This document shows, piece by piece, positions 35,371 to 46,951 of a stretch of DNA of 64,000 nucleotides. A program made the position numbers and the translations under genes. The DNA lies in NCBI GenBank assembly GCA_963971425.1, contig OZ020519.1:2248028-2312027 (forward strand), in the 5' to 3' direction. This stretch comes from Bryoerythrophyllum caledonicum. Taxonomy: Eukaryota; Streptophyta; Bryopsida; Pottiales; Pottiaceae. The notes below the pieces were generated by a model, which was not told where the DNA came from, made no database searches, and saw only the letters and a program-made list of their open reading frames with translations. The stretch's first letter is position 1. Every line of letters starts with the position of its first letter.

Positions 35371-38264
35371 GGCTCCTGTAGTCAAATAATACTACTCAAA
35401 CTACAGTGCTTGAGGACTAGAAGCGGGGGCTGATGTGAGAGGCTAAGGTGTCGCACATTTAGTCTAGCTGAAATGTAGAAATGGGTGCACTGTCAAGAGG
35501 TGATCAATCACCTTGAAGATGGCCCACCCTGAGAAGCTGAGAGAATGGTAAGTTCGTTAAGAGAAATCTGTATCCCAGATGCTAAAACGCTGCTCGAAAA
35601 GAGTACGAGTCTGGTCTAGTGTGTCAGTTGGCTGCTGAGTACGCACTCTAGATAGACTCCAGAGACCTATCCTCAAGAGTGAACCGGGGGTTTGGCCGTG
35701 AGTTGCAAGTGCACAGCAAACCTTACTAATCAAGGACCGACTAAAGACATAAACAGCACCTAAAGTACTCACCAACACTATGAATCTGGACTAATCAAAC
35801 TCCCGGGTGGTTTGCGGGATTAGACGTGGCCATGAGAGGCTAGCAAGGTGTTGCATCTCTGCGTGTGACGACAAAAGATACACGGTGGCGGAATGGGTGC
35901 ATTGTCAACTTCAGTGAGCTGCTTCGCCGTCTCCGTCAATCAGGGTACGGAGTGCAAACTTGATGCTTGGCACTGGAGGAGGAGGAGCTGGAGCTGGAGG
36001 TGGTGAGCAGTGAGTAACATTATGAGATAAGTTGGTTGCAATCAATTGGGTGGGGTGCTCTGTTAGTCATGGTTGTGCACTGAGGTGTTGCAGCAGCAGC
36101 CCTGGAGAGTAGCTAGCTTCATGTGAGTTAGCTGTACTAGTGTTTGTCAGAGCTGCAACGGTGGGATCCGGTGAGGAAGCCAGCGACGTCAAGGTGGAGT
36201 TTTCGGGTCATGTGTGAGCATTGAAGGCTCTGTTGACGTTCAGCTGACAACGGTCACTGATGCCGCTTCTTCGTCAGCCCGAGTTCGGCGTGTTGCTGTT
36301 ATGGTTTGGGAGTGAGTGCGAATTTACTGGCCTCACAGGCGAGGTGATTAACCAAGTGTCCCTCTCGAGTACATAATAAAATAAAAAAATTCACTTTGAT
36401 TGTGATTATCTTTCAATCCGTACGGTCGAAATTCACGAAGTTTTACCACATCATCTCATGTAAGTTTAGAAGAAGATCCTTTGGTTACATTTTGAGAAGG
36501 TTCATCATGGCTCTTTTTAGTCAATGGAGTAGAGATTCCTCTAAAATGCCTTGATTCCTCTAAAATGTGGGTTCATGGATCATAGATTGACTTTCACTTT
36601 AGAAGGTATCCCTCTCATGTAATTTCTTGGCCCAATGAAGGAGAGTGTGAGCGTGTGAGCCTTATGTCTTAACCTCTACAAGATCAAGACTATCTCTTGG
36701 AGCCCATGAGACCCATATGTGGACTTTGCAGGTGTTAAATCTCAATTTGCATGACATCCATGAGGAATTAGGGTGTGAGATTTATACATTAGATTTGCGC
36801 ACATATCATATGAACGCTCTGTCAAAATCGTATCATGATTCGGAGTTTACTCATGGAAAAGCTTGGAATACAACGCAATCACATCAAATACACTAAAGTA
36901 CAAATGAATAGTACCATGCTATATACTATGTTGTAATTCATATACATGCAAAATGGTTTTGGCCTTATATTTTGATTGAAATTTGTCTTCAAGGGACTCT
37001 TCATTGTTTTGTGGTTGTTGATTTCTCTCATTGCATACAAAACTTCCGATTTAATTTGTATAATTAACACGCAATTAAGCAATTATGCACTTGGCCATTT
37101 AAAAGTGCACTTGGGTACAATGACGGCCATTGCGAACAAAAGTGGCAAAATTGAAAAAAAAAAATGTTTCTCAAAGAAAAAAAAATTGAGCTTTTGCAAC
37201 AATATTATGTACAATTATGGTTGTTAATATTGGAAGCAATTTTTTGGCATTTTCAACTAATTTTTGGTGGCCCCCCGTTAATACTAGATAAATGTGTATT
37301 TAATATAGTTTTACAATATTTCAAAGATAGATTTGAAGGATTGTAGTATACAAACAAGCGTAATCACAAAAAAACATACTTTATGCAAGGGTTGGAAGTT
37401 GATTAAAAGATATTCTACGTGGTACATAATGCATACAATGGTGAAAACTAAAATATAGATGCTTCTACAAATGGACTTAGCACCAATAGTAAAAACACCT
37501 TTACTCTATAGGATTAATGATATACCGTCTAACATCAGCCTTAGAATATACTGCTCTTACACATACACTATATATCAATTACCATACACAACTAGTATAC
37601 TCTCATAAAGGCACACTATCTACTTCATAGAATTTAGGGCTGCTTGTAAATGGTCGTCATTGATAGCTTGGGTTTGCATTGCAATATATTGTAGTATGTG
37701 AGCCTTTGCCAATTGAAGAATGCAAATCCTGCTTTCAACCTGCACTCCAAATACATTGCGTTTTCTCCACCTGCTCGCCTCAGACATGGTTCTTTCCGGT
37801 GTGTCTACCCATGAAAGCACATTGTCCCTTTGGATGTGTGGCCGTATCGAAGGAGTCTGAATCGTGCGGCTCTCCATTATCAATATTCAAAAAATAGGAA
37901 CATTATGGCTGCACATTAGTCAAAATACATGTACTAATTGTTAACCTTCAAAGCACCATTCATCTGATAAAAGATATGTTTCTAAACACATATATAGAAA
38001 ACTTTTGAAACCAAGTAAACTGAACTCTCATAATCAACTGAGCCTAGGGAAGAAAATGAACCATGTTGTCTATTACAAAAACTTTAATCCTTCAATCCGT
38101 ATTGTCAAATCTTTTGAAAGCTTCTGAGTATGTTACTAAACTCTTGAAGAAACAAGGCATATTCACAACAAAATACTTCACAATTGCTCATTCTAGTATA
38201 TTGACTACTAAAGAAAAACATAATTTTTTGACACATCTAATTATATGACTTCAATTCATACTTA
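35371..38264. other. intergenic, upstream of pectin methylesterase gene 2, then AT-rich DNA
   Basis: The first part contains the gene promoter (elements not identifiable by eye) and a GC-richer stretch at 35900-36350 without a convincing frame. A clear copy of the dispersed module (ctttcaatccgtacggtcgaaattc) is at about 36409-36440, followed by its usual AAGTTTAGAAGAAGATC continuation. Confidence 0.5.
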
Positions 38265-39212
38265 TTAGCCATTAAAGGACCAAGTGTCCGGAATTGACAA
38301 TTTGAAAGATCAACCGGACTCCTATGGTGTCAATTTCTAACATTTTTCTATTAAACATGTACTGTAGATGGGCATTACTAATACCTTAATGGGAGATGAA
38401 ATTTATCTCGTATCCAATTTTCATGAAAAAATTCTAGGGTTTTCAATTTTATTTGGCAAAATCGGGCACGTCGGGCACCTGAAAAACATTTGCTAGGATA
38501 TTCTATTGAAAGTGAGAATTTTAATACTAGCAAGTAATATTGTTTCCTTTCATATTGTACTAAAACTTATTATCTTTAGTGAAAAATAGCATATTAGCCT
38601 AAGTCAAACATTCTCACACATGGTAACACTTTGTCGGGCAAGGTCCCAAAAAACTTCTTCCTTTGCTCATAAAACTTAGAGGTCTTTGTATTTTTTTTGC
38701 CCTTATTTATTCCACATCAATATGTGGTGTGAACCTTCCTATTGACCATTTGGATTGTCAATCTAAAATATCTTAAATTCACAAAAAATAAAACGTTAAT
38801 TGAGAATTTTTGAACCTCGACTTCTTGCATAGTTGTTTTGAATATGCTACTAAACTCTTCTACATCTAAAAATTCGTGTATAAGGAACTAACATCATGTT
38901 TAACACGATGGTACTGGATTTAAATATTGTGTAGTGCAATAATTTGATACCAAGTGAAGTCAAAGTCTATTGATTCGATAAACGTAGGAAAGAAAATGAA
39001 CCACTTGCTTGACTTCAAATACCATAATTTTCTGATTGGTGCAGTCGAACTTTATAAAAAAAATTGATTTTGTAATTTATCACGTTTTCATTTAGATCAT
39101 GTGGTAAAAAGAAGAGATAAACAATTTTTATTTCCTTCTTTATACATTGCACTAGAATTGAACAGTTTGAAGTGTCTTTGATGTGAAACTGTCACAATAC
39201 CTTAGGAGTTAA
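38265..39212. mobile_element. decayed TTAA-type element, copy 4
   Basis: The left end TTAGCCATTAAAGGACCAAG is a mutated form of the copy 3 end, and the right end CTTAGGAGTTAA is a mutated form of CTTTAGGGGTTAA. Inside, GTCGGGCAAGG and the following CTTCTTCCTTTGC match copy 1, and the dispersed module is present in direct orientation near 39025. It is the oldest-looking member. Confidence 0.5.
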
Positions 39213-40067
39213 GGACGTCCTCACAAAATTTCGTAAATTTTCACCACACGGATTGAAAGATTATAGTGTTCAAAGTACAGAATACATAATGTTAAAGTAC
39301 ATTACCATCCTATTAATTTTGATGTTATTTCTTTTTACACGAATTTTAAGAGGTAGACAAAGGGTGTAGTCAAAACAATTGTACAAGGACTGGAGATTCA
39401 AAATTTACCATCCTATTGTGCTTTATTTTTTGATGACCTCATCATGTTTTAAAATGAGAATTCAAATGTTCAATAAGAAGATTTACACCACATCTTTTTA
39501 TAGAGAAAATAAAATGAAAATAATATAAAGATCTCTAAGCTTTATGTGGAAAGGAAGAAGTTTAGTTTGTACATTGCCTAACAATGTGTGACCATGTGTA
39601 TGTGGAATTGACTTAGGTTAATGTAGAAAATTTCACTAAAGACAACAAACGTGTTTTATCGATATGAAAACAAATAATATTACTTACTATTATTGACACC
39701 ATTAGAACTTGATGTAATTGCTAATAAAAACAAAGGGATTGAACATCCACAGAAAGGTTATTCTACAAACAACATAGTATAGAAGATCGATCAAGAATCA
39801 ATCTCAAATATGTATAGAAATAATTGATTACCTCAAAGTATGTTGCAGGTGTTAGCGATACAGACATCATTGTTTGATGGCGTTCAACATTGAATCACCA
39901 TTCCGTTCTTGTTGTTGGACATGTTTTCAACTCTTCCAAGAAACCTGCAAAATGTGCATAAAATTTTTATGGTGATTTGTTAAAATCATATGATAAAAAC
40001 TAACAAGTATCTTCGTATTATTATTTATATATTATTAGACCAAAGGTTTAATATAATATGTAAAAAA

Positions 40068-40517
40068 CCAGAGTGTTACCCGTGTCCTCCGGACACAACA
40101 TTTTTTTGTGTTGAGTCCCCACCTCCCCATCCCCTAGCCCTTTCCCTCCAATCCATCGTCCCCCCGTCCTTGTCCCCTTGTCCCCGTCCCCGTCCCCCGT
40201 CCCCGTCCCGTCCCTGTCCCCGTCCCCCGTCCCCCGTCCCCGTCCCCGTCCCCCGTCCCCATCCCCGTCCCCGTCCCCCGTCCACGTCCCCATCCCCCTC
40301 CACGTCCCCGTCCCCATCCCCATCCCCATCCCCATCCCCGTCTCCATTCCTACCCCGTCCTTTTATCCAAAACCCTAACTTTTAGCTTTTATTTAATTTT
40401 TAGCTTTTAACTTTTAACTTTTGCATAACTTTTTCATCCAAGCTCGACGTGTCGTTTTCAATAACGTGTTCATCCATTCAACGGATTTATCATCCTGTAT
40501 TCTTTTATAGATATAGA
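40068..40517 (-). mobile_element. short Helitron-like element carrying a minisatellite
   Basis: Read on the minus strand it begins with TCTATATCTATAAAAG (40517 leftward, after an A) and ends GGGTAACACTCTGG (CTRR-type, 40071-40068, before a T). A 6-bp stem with a 3-base loop (40082-40096) lies 10 bases before the end. These are the three signatures of a plant Helitron, including insertion between A and T. It is 450 bp long with no Rep-helicase, so non-autonomous. Most of its body is the CCCCGT repeat. Confidence 0.6.
40150..40352. repeat. CCCCGT/CCCCAT minisatellite
   Basis: About 200 bp of CCCCGTC, CCCCGT and CCCCAT units. The minus strand is GGGG-rich and able to form G-quadruplexes. It is not the plant telomere repeat. 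Pro/Arg and Gly/Asp frames on either strand are artefacts of the repeat. Confidence 0.9.
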
Positions 40518-40971
40518 TTTATACAGTAGAAAAAACAAAGTCAAAAGTCAAAAGTTAAAATTGGACAAATCAGCTTGAGGCACAAGGTTTGAACTTCCAC
40601 TTAAGGTTTCTTTACAAACCCTAGAGGTCTCTTCTCTTCCCAATTTCAAAGGTGATCTCTCTTGCAATCATGTTGAAGCCATGTCAATTTTAATTTTTAT
40701 TTACTAATTTTTGTGGGCTTTGCATGTGATGTGCAGACCGGAGGAGGAAATTTGTGTTTAGAGGGAACTTATGGGAACAAGGTAAGTTTTCCTAACTTTG
40801 TTTATTTGCTGAATTAGAAATAGGCAACTCAAAGTTAAATGATAGTTACAACTTACAGTAGTGTAAGGTGAAGCAAAATCAATCTATAAGCACACAAAAA
40901 AGACACCAAATAATATGTTCACATCAAATTTAGAAGAAGTTGAAGGTTTATACAAGGTGGAAAACATCGAC

Positions 40972-41191
40972 TACATTAAAGATGATATTTAGTGTAACCA
41001 CACTAATGTTTTTGGATATGTAATAATTTTTTTCTTTTGGAAAAGATTTTTACCGAGGGCACAACTATCAATACTATTTAAAGAGAGTTATCATTGTTAA
41101 CATAGTTGGTAAAAATATTTGTCAAAATTAAACACTTATAGCACTTTTAAACAAATTAGTGTGGTTAACACTAGATATCATCTTTAGTGTA
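40972..41191. mobile_element. short MITE, family M copy 2 (inverted)
   Basis: Inverted ends TACATTAAAGATGATATTTAGTG and its near complement at the right, flanked by TA, surround a core that matches copies 1 and 3 in reverse orientation. Ends extend through AACCACACTAAT on both sides. Confidence 0.6.
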
Positions 41192-41383
41192 CTGAGTAGC
41201 ATCAAAACCACTACAACTGAAGCCATGTGTAGCTACACAAATCAGCCCACAAATTCAAACCCTAGCCGCCACAGATCAAAATCCTAGCCGCCGCCACTAG
41301 GAATCCAAACCCTAAACTAAAAAATCCTAGCCATTGCGTTCCCATGAGATCCTAGACGATCCCATGGAATTCCGTAGACTAGA

Positions 41384-42874
41384 GGTGTGCGCGCGCACAC
41401 CTCCAACTACTGGTGCTCCTCCATCCAGCACATCCGGACGAGATCTTGGACAAAAATTTCTGAGAGCGTTAGCAGTTGATAATTCTGAGAGATGAACACG
41501 CTTACATGAGGATCAATGATTCGAATTCACACACTATCGGAGCAAACAGACGTGGAGTCCTTGGAGCGGATGGTTAGATCTACAAAGTCTGACAACGAGG
41601 AGGCCAGCTCCTCTGCATCTGAAAGCAACGAGAAGTAGACAAGAAGAACATCCCTGTAAAGATCAACAAGCTGGGTTTCCTTCTGTGAGCATAATTTCAG
41701 TGAGATTAGATTAATTTCAGTGAGGTTAGATTAATTTCAGTGAGATTAGATTAGAAACGGAGTGCATCAATTGGACTCGCGCGAGAAAGAAGAAGCGCTG
41801 GCACTTAAGCGCAAGAACGTATACTCCCTACAGATCATCGTGCACTCACAGGAAGCTGCAGAGAAGAAGGCTCGAAGATACTTCGACCAACTAGGCGACG
41901 GTTGGTGCAGCGCAACTCCTGTGAAGACGTCGGGTCGGAGGTCGGTGCAACTCCTGAGAACCTCGACGCGGGTGGTGAGTGCCGCCACCCCAACTCAGTG
42001 TGTCTAGATACGTCTGGCCCGTATACACAAGCTGCACTTGCTGATACATCAATAGGCCCACGCCCACCGCCACAGACAGGGATGCTATCAACAGATACGC
42101 CAATGCAAACGCACGGCTAGAGGCTGCTGACTCCACGCTCCCCACCACTGCGGCCACTATGCCCAGTGACCCGACGAAGCAGACTTGCGAACAAAGAGCG
42201 TCTCTGCTGGTGAAGTTGTCGGGTGCTGTACAGTCGTCGGGTCGGAGGTAGGTGCGGAGGTCAAGCGACGGCCGAGATATGATCGGAGGTCCTGTGAAGT
42301 CGTCTTCTCTGCTGGTGAAGTCGTCGGGTCAGAGCTGCTGCTGAAGTCGTCGGAGGTTCTGTGATGTCCTCGGGTCGGAGGTAGGTGCGGAGGTCAGGCG
42401 ACGTCGTGCCTGAGGTCGGCACATCTCGGCCCAACTCCAAGACTGCGGAATCAGACTCGGGTCAGACGACAGTACATGCTCGGACTGCAATACGCTGGTT
42501 TCCCGGCCTCGTGCAACGTCGTCTAGCAGACATGCTCTTCAAGCAACGTCTTCCTGCAACGTCTGCTGGTTTCCCGACCTCGTCGTCTTCACAGGTACAA
42601 CGTGCGGCCTTCACCCGCGCGCACATTTCCCGACCTCGTCGTCATCGGTACTTGGAACGGCACAAATGCAGAGGTCGGTGCAAGACTCGGGTCGGTAGAG
42701 GTTGGCGCAAACGTGCAGGTTGGCGCAGAATCCCTCTCTCACAAGCCCCTCTCCCAAATCCATCTCTCCCGAACTCTAGCCGCCCACATCTTTCTTCCCC
42801 TCCTCAACTCCTCTCCATTGTCCTCCCTCACAGCCTCCCTCACAATTACTGCGAGGGGTGTGCGCGCGCACACC
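41384..42874. mobile_element. GC-rich segment framed by two identical 18-bp palindromes
   Basis: GGTGTGCGCGCGCACACC occurs at 41384-41401 and 42857-42874, and nowhere else noticed. Between them the composition is GC-rich with imperfect repeats of GTCGTCGGGTCGGAGGT. A minus-strand stretch (42157 to about 41960) encodes a hydrophobic segment containing FALAYLLIASLSVAVGVGLL followed by YTGQTYLDTL, which looks like a captured membrane-protein fragment. I suspect a gene-capturing transposon, but target duplications were not found. Confidence 0.35.
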
Positions 42875-44761
42875 TCTCGTAGGACTACCCAACGGTGCAA
42901 TGGAATGATACCCACATTTCAAAACCCTAATCCAAAACCCTAAAATGATACCCTAAGTTGATATCGTGGTTGATAACCGGGTAGTGATGCCCAGGAAGTC
43001 ATACCCTGCTGGTGATACACTTGTTATTGATACCCAATGTACGTTGGTCCATGAATTATATTGAGAATATCTCAACCAAAAATCGTAAAAAATGCTTGTT
43101 TTTGTGCAATTAGCAAGGAAGAAAGAGTAAATTTTTTTTGTAGCTCCAACCGTAGGATCTGAATAATGACTTATTCAGTAATATGCTCACAAAATTTCAT
43201 AAAGTTTAACCGCACAGATTGAGAGATTATAATGTTTGAAGTAGAAAAAAGGCTCATTTTCTTCCCTGCGTTTTCTGGATCAGCAGACTTTAACTTCAAT
43301 TGGTGTCTAATTTTTGCACTATAAAAGGTTTCAAATAATTACCATAATGTTAAGCACGTTGTTAATTCCATGTGTACCAATTTTTAGAGGTAGAAAAAGA
43401 GTGTAGCACATTCAAAAAAATTGTGCAATGAGTGGAGGTTCAAAAATTCTCAATTCACGTTCGGTGGGTGGTATATATTTATATATTGGCTGGTCCATAT
43501 GATATGTTTGATTTTAGAATCCCTCTGCAATAGTGTGGAATTGCTTGATTATGTATGTTTTTGCATTATAAAATACAGTGAGGTACTTTACAGTGTCTTA
43601 GGAAATTGCATATATATTTTTGTATCTCTTACACATTGTATTTGTAGTGCAGTACTCTAAAATCCTATAATAACTCAAAACACATTTATAATCTCTTTGG
43701 CCACATGATTATTATTTTGTAGCAGGATTTGCAAACTAGATTAGAAATCATATATTTTCTAAAAAAAGGTAGCAAATATAAAAAATATATCACTTATATG
43801 AACATGAAGATGTCAATGTTTGACACAACAAACACCAAAATTTTGTGACAAAAAACAAACTAAACTCTTGCCAAATTTTGATTTTTTTTACGTTAGGAGC
43901 AAAAAACTTGCGGCTTTCTACCAACAATCAGTGCACTTGGCTAAGTGCATAATTGCTTAATTGGGTGTTAATTTTGGAACATTTTTGTATTCAAATTTCA
44001 ATCAAGTAAACAAAGGTTTTAAAAATCATCAATAATCATGTATATAAATGTTCTCTTCACATATGATATGCCAATGCAAAGCTATCAACCTAGTGCACAT
44101 GTGAACCTCTTTTATTCAAAGTGCAAAAATTCTTGCAAGAATCTATTGATGGATAAAGTAGTTTACCCTCCAAAGTCTACATTCTTTGATAGCAATATAC
44201 GGTAACTTTAGACACTATAAATTGTTGGATGTTGTGTAAATTTTCCCCAAAGTTCAAATCATGGTTGGAGTTCAATTTTGTTAGGTTAGATACTATAAGT
44301 AGGCATTGTGTTTCCATCAAATTTAGATCAAAGGAAAAAATCAGCACATATCTTGGTTTTGAAGAAACGTGAATTGGACACCAAAGGGCTATGCTGACCG
44401 AGACTATGTTCACCAAAACCACCCCAAAATTGCTTTTCTTAGTGGAGATGTTGTAAGGTGAATTTCAAGGAGACATTGCAAGGCTAATTGAAATTTGAAA
44501 CCACTATTTTCTATAACTGACCGTGTGATCTCGAAGCTAATTAATGTAAGAAGACGCTTAGAATTTTTGTAAACTTTGACCACATGGATTGTAAGATACA
44601 TGCATTAAAAAGATGTAGTATGGATTTTTTTACACCTACCGAGATAGGGTTCCAAGATCAAAGGATCAACATAGTTTGACTCAAAATGATGGCATATATT
44701 TTATTGCACTAGACATTGCATATATTATATGGATCTATGTTCTACCTTGAGTTTGGTCATT
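42875..44761. other. AT-rich intergenic DNA with inverted copies of the dispersed module
   Basis: Reverse-orientation copies of the module are at about 43150-43240 and 44525-44600. No gene is recognised. Confidence 0.5.
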
Positions 44762-45179
44762 GTTAGGGACATGACCTCTGGAACCTTCTAGTCCCTCTTA
44801 TTCTAGATTAGGCTTTTACTTTAGAAATCCTTTCACTTTAGATTAGGTTATACATAAGGGTCAAGGCTGAAGAGTCCTTTAGTCTCAACAATGCATCTCC
44901 TGGAGCCATCGCTCATCCATCTTCTTGTTTCGTGTACTCATCTTGTTAATTCGAGTTCATATCAATTTTCCCTCTTCTAGTTCTTCAGGGTTCTAGTTCT
45001 TGTCAAGTATTCTAGTATCTTCTGTCCCTAATTGTTTGTCGAGACTACACTCACTTGTGTATAAGAGTTAGGGCCTTTCTTGAGGTCGCAATTTACCCCC
45101 TTGTTTTTTAGAGTGTATTAGCAATTTTAGAAGGTATGATTTACCCCCCTCTAATCTGATATCTCAATTTGTCACAACA
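44762..45179 (+). mobile_element. possible 5-prime LTR of the decayed gypsy element
   Basis: The stretch begins TGTTAGGGACATGACC, contains a TATACATAAGGG promoter-like string, and ends ...GTCACAACA shortly before the gag remnant. A 3-prime LTR was not found because the element is cut off at about 48535, so the call rests on position and TG...CA ends only. Confidence 0.3.
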
Positions 45180-45327
45180 TTTGAGTCTTGTTCTTCTTGT
45201 GAGAACAACGGACAATCCCTCTCCCTGGAGGTTTGAAGGTTCAAAGGTTGCAATTTATCCTCCACTGAGCCAAGATTTTATTTTCAATTATTCTCGTCTT
45301 TTTGTATGGTTGGGACTCAAGACTTTA

Positions 45328-46950
45328 TTATGCCTGAATTTGCCAAGGCTAAGTTAGACGCTATCTTTAATGCTATCAACATGTTATTGGTCCGGACCGC
45401 AACCATTAAAGGAGTTATTGGTGGCCTTTAACAGCATCAATCTCCCGCCAACCTAGAGGAAGGAGTTTTGTTGCTTACATGTGATTCGACAAGATCCACC
45501 ACCACAACGGAAGGAACCTTGTGTAAGCTTGCCTGAGAAATTTCATGGCACGTGCTCCAAGTTTTGAGGGTTTGTCAATCAAATTTGATTGATAATCGCC
45601 TAACGGTCGGAGTGCTACCCAACAAAAGAATCACGCGTCGGATTTATTGGGGCGCTATTTACGCGACAAGCTTTATCATAGTTTGCTCCCTTGTTTGAGA
45701 AAGGTTCACCCATCTTGAACAACTTTGGCACTTTTTAAGAGGCCTTTACAGAAGCATTTGGAAAACATGACAAGGCTCATTGGCCAACAACAAAGATGCG
45801 GTCCCTAAGGCAAGAGACACGTTCTGCATCGGTTTATGTCTTAGGGTCGCTTCACACAATGCCCAAGGCCAGTGACCGTCCGTCAAAATGAGTGGCCAAA
45901 CTATGACGAGAGGCCAAACTTTTTTGCCAAAAAAATACATTAAATAATATAGATTGAAGGTTTGGCCGGTCGTGGTGTGAAGCCCCAAAGGCCAAGTCCA
46001 AAGTCCAAATCCCATATCATTTCGCCAAAAAAAAACCAGCCCTAATAAATCACCCAATAAAAATCATCCAAAAAAATCAACCCAAAATAATCAGCCAAAA
46101 ATTTGGCCTCTTTCATCTAACGGTCTAGATCTTGTCAGTTTTTTACTATTTTATTAAAAAAATTGACGGACTCTCGATTGTAGTTTGGGTCGACTAAAAT
46201 GGGCGACCCAAGTTTTGCTTGAGACGCCGTTGCTTTGGTGCCAAAACAACCCAAAAGTGTTGCCATGTAGGACGACGGCCTTTGGAGTTTGGGCACAAGT
46301 GTGAAGGCCCAAAGTCCGGACTTTGGCCATTCTAGCAATCTCATTGGTGGAAATCGACGACCACTCAACTTGGCCACCAAGTGTGAAGCGGCCCTTAGAC
46401 TTTAGACAACTTGCGTGCGACATCAACTGGGATGAAGGAGCATCTATGAGCCAATTCTATTGGAGCTTGAAGGATACTGTAAAGGATTTGTTGTTGTCAC
46501 TCCCTGACCCGCAAACGCTCAATGAGGCAATTAGTTAAGCGGTCAAGTACGACGACCAACTCTTCCAACGTCGCAAGGATCAGAGCTCATGGAGTCCATC
46601 AAGGGAGCAGACGATCCGACAGACGTAATCTATGTTAGCGAGCAGTACGAGTTCTCATTTGAAGGTTGCAAATATGCAAATCAACGCAATATGTATCAAA
46701 CATCTTACTCCGGAAGAGAAGAAGCGTCGGATGGAGGAAAGACTATGATTGTATAGTGGCAAAGAGGGTAACAGAGTCCCCATTTGCCCGAAGAAGTCGA
46801 ATCAACGTATTATTAAGAGTAGAGCCGCCATAGACCAGGAAAACAAAGATGCCCAGTGACAATAAGAAGCATGTGACTGGTCAATTCAATTTCACGACAA
46901 CATTTAGGTTCCTCTCTTTCCGCTCAGTCTACACCTTATTTTACAATTCC
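45328..46950 (+). pseudogene. Ty3/gypsy gag remnant, interrupted by a MITE
   Basis: The coding remnant starts MPEFAKAKLDAIFNAI and carries stops and frame changes. After the MITE at 45844-46394 the frame resumes with DFRQLACDINWDEGAS, QFYWSLKDTVKDLL and LPDPQTLNEAIS, typical of the gypsy gag capsid. Around 46720-46800 the zinc knuckle is recognisable but broken (LYSGKEGNRVPIC in place of a complete CCHC). It is not expressible as a protein. Confidence 0.7.
45844..46394. mobile_element. Tourist-like (PIF/Harbinger type) MITE inserted in gag
   Basis: The ends GGGTCGCTTCACAC and GTGTGAAGCGGCCC are inverted repeats (13 of 14). TTA stands directly outside both (45841-45843 and 46395-46397), the three-base duplication typical of PIF/Harbinger elements. 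Removing the element with one TTA rejoins the gag reading frame, which independently confirms the boundaries. It is 551 bp with no transposase. Confidence 0.8.
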
Positions 46951-46951
46951 C

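Noticed and set aside
40150-40352. Interstitial telomere
   Set aside because: The unit is CCCCGT/CCCCAT, not CCCTAAA, and it sits inside a Helitron-like element.
40048-40385. Gly/Asp-rich and Pro/Arg/Ser-rich frames on both strands
   Set aside because: They are translations of the CCCCGT minisatellite.
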